The notes beneath the pieces were generated by a model. The model ran no database searches, was not told where the DNA came from, and saw nothing but the letters and a program-made list of their open reading frames with translations. A stretch of DNA of 64,000 nt, from assembly GCF_026230105.1 (NCBI RefSeq), contig NC_079478.1, forward strand, positions 9,067,653-9,131,652, written 5' to 3'. This DNA comes from Diorhabda sublineata. Taxonomy: Eukaryota; Arthropoda; Insecta; Coleoptera; Chrysomelidae. The position numbers and the translations under genes were made by a program. Positions 49,759 to 60,500 of this stretch are shown one piece after another; the first letter of the stretch is position 1, and every line of letters begins with the position of its first letter.

Positions 49759-50523
49759 TGGTGGGTCCACATGATACAGACTTTTGTTCGTACAGATATC
49801 TGTACAGACTCTGAAGTCGGAGTATGTTTAAAGTATGAGTAAAGTTTACCCATTTGGATAGAATGTCTGTACAGACTTTTCATTACTTTTCGTTCGAAAA
49901 TACAATTTAAATTTCTTAGCTACGATAAATACGTAGACTTAGACGCAGATTATGGTGGGTCCACACTATACAGGCTTCCATAAAATTTTATCTATGCGAA
50001 CTAGACACTACAGACAAATATCGGTGCAATCTAAAAGTCGGAGTATGCATGTAAGTCTGCGTGTAAGTCTGCGTATTTATTGTAGATAAGAAATTTAAAT
50101 TGTATTTTCGAACGAAAAGTCTAAACAGACATTCTATCCAAATGTTTGGGTGAAATTTTTTACTCCGACTTCATAGTCTGTACAGATATCGGTATGAACA
50201 AAAGTCTGTATCGTGTGAACCCACCATAAGTCTGCGTGTAAGTCTACGTATTTATTGTAGCTAAGAAATTTAAATTGTATTTTCGAACGAAAAGTAATGA
50301 AAAATCTGTACAAACATTCTATCCAAATCTTTGGGTAAAATTTTTTACTCCGACTTTATAGTCTGCACAGATATCTGTACAAACAAAAGTTTGTATCGTG
50401 TGAACCCACCATTACATGCATACTTCGACTTTTGGATCGCACCGACATTTGTATGTACTGTCTAGTTTACACAGACAAAATTCTATAGTATTTTATGAAA
50501 GTCTGTATCGTGTGGACCCACCA
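49759..50523. mobile_element. Nested foldback MITE with five GTGGGTYCAC ends
   Basis: The terminal motif TGGTGGGTCCAC occurs forward at 49759 and 49953, and reversed (GTGRACCCACCA) at 50215-50226, 50400-50411 and 50512-50523. Each end is followed by a variant of GATACAGACTTTTGTTCGTA. Inside are repeated blocks AAATTTAAATTGTATTTTCG and GTCTGCGTGTAAGTCTGCG in both orientations. The whole 765 bp is therefore a palindromic mosaic that looks like one foldback unit inserted in or duplicated within another. No open frame. Confidence 0.85.
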
Positions 50524-50529
50524 TAATTA

Positions 50530-51850
50530 GTAAGTTTTCAATCGAATTCACACAAGATAGTGGCAGTATGATTCGTTCATTAAGTAAGATATAAATAGAA
50601 TTTCTTCCATCATCCAATTATATAATAAGCAAAAAGTAAATTAAATGAACAAATTTCATCAATTTAGTTATCAATAATTGGTGTTACGATTACTTAAATC
50701 ATAATGTTCCATTGAATGTGCCTATGACGTTTAGTAAATATAATACACTACGGTTTGAAGTAGGATTCAATGTAAAGACCGTAATTAGATTCAGGAAAGC
50801 CCGATTTCATTTGCACTAATCCCGTCATCAAATCCTTTCATTTAAATAAACGGTTCTTCGCTCAACCCATAATTTCCCCTTTTCTTCCATACTGTATTGT
50901 CACTAAAAACCTATTAGATATTAGATTTAATTAAGTTCGTCTTCTAACGAGAGTCATCTGTGAATATTCAGTGGAAACTGTAATTTTTTTTATTTGTTAG
51001 TAGCAGTATGTACCTAACAGTTATTAGTTGACTATTTACAATCATTTTTTTAAATTGATCATGATTTCTTCAGTATATTTATAGTATAAACATACAAATG
51101 ATCTCCATCCACCCGTTTGCTTAAAGTATTCTGTACATACATAAAGCATGGAATGTCTTCAGATACATTCTACATTGTCAAAATATACTTAATGATAAAA
51201 TACGTTGTTTGATAATACTAAATTAGGTCCCAGAAATTCGTCAGCTTGGATAGGGTTTAAATTCAATACGAGTTCGTTTCTATCGAATCGACGGATTTTA
51301 TGGTTTTTCCTATAACTTGGTGAATCTGTTCCCTAGCCAAATGAAAGACGATAAGAAATAATGCAACCGCAGCTGTACCAGTTCGGCCCCCAATTATCCG
51401 CTAACAGAGTTTCAAAGTTCCAAAACCAAAAAAAAAGCAAAAAGGAAAAAAAAAATACAACATATATATCCAAAACCAGAAGGAACCGTTTTTCCTTAAG
51501 ATAGAACTCTCTTTTCGTCTTCTTCGAGCCACTTGATCGCCTTTTTTACTTCCTTTTTCTAGCCTAGCCATCACAATCATAAACCAATCACCACAACCCC
51601 AGCCCTGCAGATGAGTAACTGCTATCTAAGGACCAACTCCAACAAACCTTCCTCTATACTCATTCTGAACTAGATAACTAACATTATTTGCTACTCCAAT
51701 GTTAAAATTTTACCAGACTAACAGATGGCGCGATTGACAGAATTCACCTAAAGTCGGCCCAACTAAGAGAAGCGCGTGAAACAGTGGTCTCCTCAGATGA
51801 AAGAACACCTTATCAGAAATTACAATATTTAAAATTGGATTGTTTTGCTT
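50530..51850. other. Intergenic stretch, no gene recognised
   Basis: AT-rich; no supported coding sequence. Confidence 0.35.
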
Positions 51851-51855
51851 TGTAG

Positions 51856-52380
51856 ACATACGTAATAGAAGAAACCGCAATGTGGTAAATAAAGGTGGCG
51901 CCACATTATCAGCAGGGTAAATTTTGAAAGAAGCGCAAAAATTCTATTTACGCCCTAGACAAAATGTCACTATGATATCAAATTTTCCAACTCGGCATAC
52001 AATTACTACATTTAAACAACACCCTTTGTCAACACCAGCTCCATTCTGGAAGGTTTTTGAACACATACGTAATAGAAGAAACCACCATAGTAATAATAGC
52101 GATCTCGACAGGGATGTAGATAGAGTATGGAAAAAGAGGTAAGGAAAACGATCTATTTATATGAAGAAATATCCATCGAAATTTGGTAAATAAAGGTGGC
52201 GCCACAGTAGCATCAGGGTAAATTTTAAAGCAAGTGCAAAAATTTTATTTACGCCCTAGACAACTTGTCGCAAGTTATTGAAATTTGTAATAACGAAATA
52301 TGATATAAAATTTTTCAATTCGACATACTTCAACTACAATTTGTACAATACCCTTTGTCTACACCATCGTATATATCTGG
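51856..52380. repeat. Two-unit tandem repeat, about 208-bp unit
   Basis: ACATACGTAATAGAAGAAAC recurs at about 51856 and 52063. The block GTAAATAAAGGTGGCGCCAC, CAGGGTAAATTTT, GCAAAAATTCTATTTACGCC, CTAGACAA recurs at about 51884 and 52185. The second unit carries roughly 100 extra bases between the two landmarks. Likely an old tandem duplication or part of a non-autonomous element. Confidence 0.65.
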
Positions 52381-52966
52381 AATTACTTCCTATATGAAAT
52401 ACTCCTTCTCATCCTCCAGATAGAGCTAATAAAAATAAGTGAAACCTGGAGAGTTGAAGACGTAACACCGTGGTCTTAGGGCAAATTTTACAACCTATTT
52501 TGAAGCTGGAGATAAAACTAAAGTTTAAACTATGATTTGAACTCTAGTCGAATTGTTTAAGATAGTTTTATAAACATAAAAATCAACAAAGAATTAGTGC
52601 AATTTCTATTAAGTAGTGCTTTTGGTAAACCATTGTAAAGGAATACAAAAAAAGTAGAATTCAAAAAAAAATTATACGGTAACTTGGAAGGAAAAAGAAA
52701 ATAATTGGGAATTTAATGATAAAAAGAACATAAACCGTCATGTTTTCGACAGAACTGCAACAAATTTTAAAAAAGTGTGCGACAACATAAAAATTCGAAG
52801 GAATAACTTTTTGTTGTCTCGGCGCATTAATAATGTTCATAATTTTTTCTTCACCATCGTCGAGTTCATCAAAGTGGAAAGTGATTCTACCAAAACCCTT
52901 CATATACTGTAAAAATGTTAACAATTTGAATAAGTTACGTGCGGATATTCCGTTTCATGTTAGACT

Positions 52967-53087
52967 GAAGTTTAAGCTACCTTCAGACCGCCAGTAAGGT
53001 TTAAATCGAAGTTTGTCAGTAAACGCCATCTATAAAACGTGAAAAATGTTATATTTAGTTTATATCAACGTTTAAGGCTTAAACTTC
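52967..53087. repeat. Short inverted-repeat element
   Basis: GAAGTTTAAGC at 52967-52977 is exactly inverted as GCTTAAACTTC at 53077-53087, enclosing about 100 bp with a further GTTTAAGGCTTAAAC palindrome. Possibly a small MITE. Confidence 0.35.
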
Positions 53088-53089
53088 AC

Positions 53090-55025
53090 TTGTAAAACGC
53101 TATGAATAGAATATTATATCCATACCAATAGAAACGATATTTGTACATAGAGATATTACCAATATGTAATATCTTTATGTATTTTTAGGTCTTAATGAAC
53201 GGTGCTCCATCTATCAGCACAACAGTGGTCTCAGAAGTCAGATTTCTACATTTATGAACATAAATCAATAAACGAGAATTGAAATTAGTGAATGTATTCT
53301 TGTATTATATATAAAAAGTAGTCACGGTATTCTCATTTATTGTTTTCAGTAATCAATCATAACGATGAATCCATGGAAAGTTTATTTTTTAATACCTGTA
53401 GACATTAATCAAGGATATTATACCGTTTTTGGTTTTTGTATTTACGCACAACTGAGTAGTAGCTCCATCTATAATGCATAAGCTAATTACCTACAGTCAA
53501 CAGTTTCCTACATTCACACGTAAATAATCATTTTGTGAAAGATAAACTTACGTTATTGATAAATATTGAACCTTGAAGTTTAAAATAATTCAAACGATGA
53601 GTATTTATCAAACAATAGATAACAGATCATAAACATTTCTATACTATTTTATAAATATGAGCAATATGATAGATAGTTTGTTATTATTAACATTCTCATA
53701 GTACCAAATGCAATACAGTCAATTTTTTTGCAGGCAATCCCTATAAAGATAATTCAAACTATTGCTGTCTTCTCTCGTTCTTGGCACTACAAATATAGAT
53801 GAAAGTCCGATTCATAATATGACTTTCCGTTTGTCGTTGCTGTTCGAGGGTAACGTTTACCGTTTGACCGTTTTTGTGTTTTCGAAATAAAACAAGGAGA
53901 AATTTGGCAAAGTCAAAGGACCACAATGAACAACCAAACAAAAAGAGAAATAATTCCAACTTCACGCTGAACGTCATACGTCAAAATCACATGACAAACG
54001 CAAATGAATGTGATTGGCTCTTTTCTATTGCTACGAAAGTTGTTACGTACAGCCGACGGGAAAAGATCAAATTCTTTTATGCTGAAAGTCTGCTACGACA
54101 GACCGATCAGCAAACGAACAACTTCGAATGGTCTTATGCATTTCAATGTTTTTTTATTTTGTAACAATAAACGGAAAGTCAAGTGTGATAAGTGAATATA
54201 TGGTATACTGGGCGTAAGAGCAAAAAAAATCATTCATATTTTGCTGCTTGTGGAAGATATACAAAAGTAGCCAAAAGTTACATCACGATGATATTATTCT
54301 CATGATTTGATGCGTAGTTGTTGATACTGAACTTTAAACAAAAAACTGCTATAATCTATTCGATTATTTAATTCATTTATTTCATGATGACAAATAAATT
54401 CTAAGATGAAATAAACATAATTATTAATTAACCTCAATTAAGTTTAATACATCTTCTCCATCGATGCAGATTTTGTTCTAGTATTTCTATTGCTTCCCGG
54501 GAAAAATTTGTTCAACATCTACAAACCACTGATTTACTGCACATAAGACTTCATTGTCCGATGAAAATCTTTCACCACGCAAGTTATCTTTAAGTTTTGG
54601 AACCAAATTTGTATTTATATAGCCTCTCTGATTTGGGAACTAAATTGTCATAAGAACCGATAAAGATCTTAGTAAATAGTGATAAGGTCGAAACTGAAAT
54701 AACAATAGAGGATGCTGAAGCTATAATAACATAATTCTAAAATCGCGAAGCACCATGTTAATCAAATATGCGGGATAGAAGCGGAAGAAGGAATTCTTAT
54801 TCCAAAAGATTATCATAATCGGTGTCATACCGTATGAATGGAATCTAAGCCTGTACATACAAAAGAAGGAAATAGGGATTCCAACAATTTCAAAAACTTT
54901 TTTAAGCTCAATGTTGAAATTTTTACTAAAATCATAGCGATGAGATTTAAAGATCATCATTTTAAAAATTCATGTTCATATTTTGTTAACATTGCTTGTT
55001 GTATGTATGTAGACCATAAATATCA
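53090..55025. other. Intergenic stretch, no gene recognised
   Basis: A 96-codon plus frame at 53874-54164 sits in a GC-richer patch but shows no domain, signal or splice site. Confidence 0.3.
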
Positions 55026-55029
55026 ATAT

Positions 55030-55660
55030 ATTAGTAAAGAACTGGAAACCACACTGATGAAAAAAGTAGAAATTACGACAGAAAGCCACCCTTAGCCCTA
55101 CACTATTCAATGTTATCATAGATACAATCACAAAAAATGTCTCAAAGCAGATTACAGAATGGGAGATTGATCATTGAAAACGTTATGTTTTACAGATGAT
55201 AACTACAGATAAATATAATATTTCAGCAATTTCAATTCAACTTCTCATCAACGATCATAGCGAAGGATACTATTAGGTGTAAACTATCTCTAGACTTCAA
55301 GAGCCAAAACATCAATAACAATATTAAGGGACTAGGGAAAATAGAACGTTAAGGAGAATTGAGGGAGTGAGCTTCCCTCAGAGATAGAGCAAAGATATTA
55401 GAAAAGAGCAGAAAACATCAGGATGTGGTGAAAAGGGTTAAAGGAAGTAAATATGGTTAGAGAGATCATGTCGAAAGATCCAAGAAAACAGATGGGCAAA
55501 ATGGGCAAAAACCGGAAACCAAACACACGGAGACATATAGGCAAGCCACCAAAAAGAGGATATGAGAGCTGAGGCTCAGTATCTTAAGAGGAGCCTGGCA
55601 GGAAGCTAAATATTCGGAATTGAACATAACAGGGTCGTGTAAAAGAAACAGAAGAAGAAT
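55030..55660 (+). mobile_element. Non-LTR retrotransposon, RT-to-C-terminus remnant
   Basis: The plus strand reads QKATLSPTLFNVIIDTIT near 55080, which is the RT motif QGCPLSPTLFNxxxD with substitutions. TIIAKDTIRCKLSLDF (55250) matches the post-RT KxMxxxKExxRCKL segment, RTLRRIEGVS (55350) the LRRIxGxS segment, and RKIQENRWAKWAK followed by GKPPKRG (55480-55560) the C-terminal RGRPxKRW region. Multiple stops and frameshifts. The element ends near an AGAAGAAGAATGAG stretch at about 55650. Confidence 0.7.
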
Positions 55661-56681
55661 GAGAACATTTAATTGTGATTCCCTATTGGAATAAATCTCT
55701 CCAAATTACATCTCAAACTCTCCTGCTGAGGGTTGCATCTTTAATATTTTCAGCATTAGTGAATCTGGAGATTTCCACTTCTCACTTTGCATTTGGTCTC
55801 GACATCATAGTGATGGATCCATGACTCATCCATCATTACTTTAATTTTGCACGAATTATTGTCATTGCCTTAACCATACTGGATTAAAAGACCCTTGTGA
55901 ATGTTTTTTCGAGTTTGCTTGTTGTATCAATTAATATTTGTGGAATTTGAATTCATAGTACTCAAATATTCATTTAAGCAATAAGTATATTACGTATATA
56001 TTTACGTATATATTATGTACCACATGGTATGAAAGCTATATCCTTAATTAAAAGTCTAATAGTTACACTAGATGATGATCTTGTTTAAGATTTTCGTATG
56101 TGGTAGCGAGCACCACCATTTAACAATGTATGATACCGCAAATTCCCCAAATCTTTTTGGAGTCTAGAGGGTAACTCTTTCAAATATGCTTACGATTTAG
56201 ACTACACACAAATACAAAATGTGACATGGTGATGAATAATTATTTTTATTTATGATTGGATACGCAGCAGATGAACCGTCGCATTTTTATGGTAGATAAT
56301 GTGGAAAAGACAAATAAAACATAAAACTTCAATAATCCTGAATGACAAATTATACAAAACAAATTCATAAGATGAACCAACGTAAACGTTGAACTGAGAT
56401 AAATAAGAGAGAGAACGTAATGGTTTATCTCATACTCCAGAAATTATAAGCTAAAATATGCAATAACTACTCTTTACCTCTTTACGTTATACTTGACTGG
56501 TCACACAGAAAAAAAACAAATTGAATGAATTATGGAAGTTAACCCAATGTTTGTTGAAATTTTAAAATAAACTCAAATATATAAATATATTTTCCCAAAA
56601 GAAACGCCACTGGTGAAATTCTAATAACCTTCACGTTATAACACATTTATCTAAGGCGGTCTACAGTTAGAATTCATTGAT

Positions 56682-57551
56682 ATGATTGTTAAACGTCAAA
56701 TATTTAACGTCCTGTGTAGTGACAAATCACAAATTAATTGTGTAGTGACATTGTTTAGGAAAAATATGTCTACTGATAGTCAAGTTTTACGTGAAATTTT
56801 TCATAAATCCATTGAAGTTATTCAACCACAACGATTAATAAAAAATGAAGTGAAGTTATGTCAGCACCATCTTACAGTGCGCGATCAAACTTATGAATTG
56901 AACAAACCCTGTTATATAGTAGGTTTCGGTAAAGCAGTATACGGAATGGCTGTTGAATTGGAACAAGTTTTAGGGCAACACCTAAAGAGGGGGATAGTTA
57001 ACGTACCAGTGGGAATATTTGAAAAATTTGAGAGGTATTTCTCATTAACCATAATTTACTGTTATATTAAATAGGATATGAGAGTTATAAACAAATGAAT
57101 ACGACTGTTAAATTACAAGCTTTTGCATCATCTTATAAACCATCTAATATCACTAATATTTATCTCACCTTATTCCTTTTGAAAATACAAAATATAGTAA
57201 TTTTTTATTATATTTCTATTGAATATATTTTATATCCTAGGTTGATATATATACAGGGTCCTTCAAAACGTTCGCATGCGAGTTATATCACTGAATTAAG
57301 CAAAAAAAATCGATTAAAAATCACCAAACAATTACATATCTATAACGCATAGATTAATCGCAAATTCACAATAAGGTTTAGCCAATCAAAGCTTATGGAA
57401 CGTTTAAGTTCCTCCTACGCCGAAAAACTTTCGAGTAAGTTTTAGAAACAAAGGTAAGTTCAAAAATACGGCAGCAGCTAAATACTTTCTCGACCGCTCG
57501 ATAGGGAGGAACTGATATAACTCGCATGTGAACGTTTTGAAAGACCCTGTA

Positions 57552-57599
<48 letters not shown>

Positions 57600-60500
57600 T
57601 GTTGTATTAGATCCATGTTTGCCTCCTCACTTGTAACATTTCCACATTTCCAGAAATGTTATTCGACAAATGCTCTATGACTTTTTTCATTTTTATAAAG
57701 CCAATGACTTATTCGGAATTAAATTAATTATTTGCAGTTTTATTAGAATTTACAAAATAAAGCTATACATTTTACTCCAATTATTTAGGTATTTTTTATC
57801 ATATATAGCTTTTTCATTCTTATGAATTTTAACAATTTCCAAAAATTCTCTCTTTCGTGTATTTTTGAATGTTTTTTTTTGATATATAATGCTTCCATAT
57901 ATTTTTTATCGTATTGATGACCTTTAAGTCTATTTTCTAAATAATGAGATGTCTGCCCTATGTAGACAGCGTCATAATTAGTACAAGGCACTTAATATAT
58001 AAGATTATTTCTTTTGTTTTTTGGTGTTTTAGATTTTAATTTAGTGAAATATTTGGATAATGTATTATGACCTTTCTGACTTATGCTAATATCATATTTA
58101 TTGAAATAATTCGATAGTTGTTGAGAATGTCATTGTACCGGGTGTTCCAATAAGAATGGCTCTCGGCCATATCTCGGGAACCGTTTATAATACAGCTACA
58201 GTGGGATAAAAATTTATAACAAAAGTGTCCTTGAGAAAAATCTGGAAATTATTGTTGTAGGTCCACCGCTAGAGGGCGTAATTGAATACCAAAAATTATA
58301 AAATGAATACTTTACAAATTTTGCCTTATTAAGATGCATTTAAACTGTGATTATCGTATTCTTCAAGAAATTGAGCATATATTTGATTTGACAGTCTTAG
58401 TCTATCTCTTCAAATAAGAGGTGAGGGGAAGCGGGAACTTTATTATGAAAAAGCGCCTGTACGTCCACTTCTACCAAGTAAGAGTTATAATTTCAAAACA
58501 ACCTACTGAGTAACGTATACGCTAGAGGGCGCTATTTATTTATTTTTTTTAATCTAGCTATCCTTGAAACATGTTAAATGGAAACATGCAGTTTTAATTA
58601 AGGAATATAAAAGTAGACCAAATTAGCAACAGAATAACGAAAACCGCATGTCGATATCTTTTTCGTATTACGAGACATCCTAAGAAATGTGTAAATTTTA
58701 AGTATTTTCCTTTAAACATAAATTACTTCGGGTTGACTGACGGATTTTAACACTTTTTGACTCCTCAAAATTGTTTTTTCTTGTTCTATTAATAAAAGTT
58801 CCAATTATTATGTCAATACTTATGCTGTCACCGGGAAACTCATTAAGTTGTTTAGGTTGTATCGAAATTATAACTTTTACATTGGTAGAAAGAAGCTCTC
58901 TTCAAAAAGACTAAGTTTGCATAGATAGGTTAAGTAGAACTGAACTTACAGGCGTTTTTTCATAATAAATTTCCCGCTTCCCCTCACCTCTTATTTGACG
59001 AAATAGACTAAAACTTGTAAAATCAAATATACGCTAAATTTCTTGAAGAATACGATAATCATAGTTTAAATGTATCTTAATAAGGCAAAATTTGTAAATT
59101 ATTCATTTTATAATTTTTGGTATTTCATTACGCCCTCTGGAGTAAGATCTACAACTCTGTAAATAATTTCCAGATTTGTCTCGAGGTCACTTTTGTTATA
59201 ATTTTTTTTTCCTGAAGCTGTACTATAAACGGTTCCCGAGATATGGCCGAGAGCCAGTTCTTACTATTGAACAAATAACCAACCCATCCCCCCTTTCCCT
59301 TGATAATGGTTCCAAAGTGGGAGCTGAAACGTCGAGAATTTTCATATTTCCAGCGCGGTTCAACCCGTGAACCTAGTTCTTTTGTTCATAATCCTGACTT
59401 CGGTGTGTTTTAATTGAGTATGGTTTTAAACATAAAAAATTGACAACAGAATGGCTATCATGTAGACAAGACATATCATCGAAATTCGACAAGAATATTT
59501 ACGAAGGCATATTGAGACTCAAACAGAAATATAATTTATTTGGACGAAACCTAGTTTGATACACAAGACGTAGTTGAATATGCAATGCATTACTTTTATC
59601 CACTAAAAACATATCTTATGCTATTTGATCTACATCCGTAATAAGGTCAAGCTGGTGTAGGTATTGAAAGCACAAGGGTATTATTTGAGTCGAATGTGAC
59701 TCGAGAGCATCCGGCAACTGATCCGATGTTTTATCTCAAAATGGTGATTAGCGATGATGTACATATGTGACTAAATGGATATGTTGATAAATAAACTCGC
59801 CGTCTGCGTCTATGGAGTGATACGAATCCATAATAGACTGTACGTCTACAAAAGTGCACCCTTTAGTGACCTTATTTCTTCAAAATTGAGCCAGAGATCG
59901 CATTACCATCAATAGAGATCGTTGTCGAACCATGACCAAAAGTTTTTTGGAAAACTAGATGTTATTGATACGGATAATATATGATCTCAATAGGATGGCT
60001 ACGTGTCATGTGACTACAACAACCATCGACTTGAAGTTGGACCTGATCGACACATCTTCCAGTGGGGCCATGTAAAGTCAATAGCTTATACTGATAAATC
60101 GGCAACATTGGAGGCCAAAATTGTTTATGTTTCATTCATATATGTTCAGTAATACAGTTAGCAACACATGTATAAGAAATGGCACAAAACTGGAAATCTA
60201 AAATGGGCTCATCCAAGAACAATCGTGGTCACTATCGTAATCATATTCAAATTTTTATACCATCTTTTGATTTGAAATTTTCTTATTATCATTCAATTTG
60301 TTCCCTTTTTTTACAATTTAAAGTTCTATCTTACCTAAAAAGCAATGTACAATTTTTTTACTTATCTCCCTGTTAATGATGTCTATCTTTTTCTTGTAAG
60401 GGTAACTGACTCGAAGATTGAATACGTTGAAGGAGCAAAGGATAATTTACCTGATGAACAAGCTTTGAACGGTGCCAAAATGATTAAAGACTTGGTCGAT

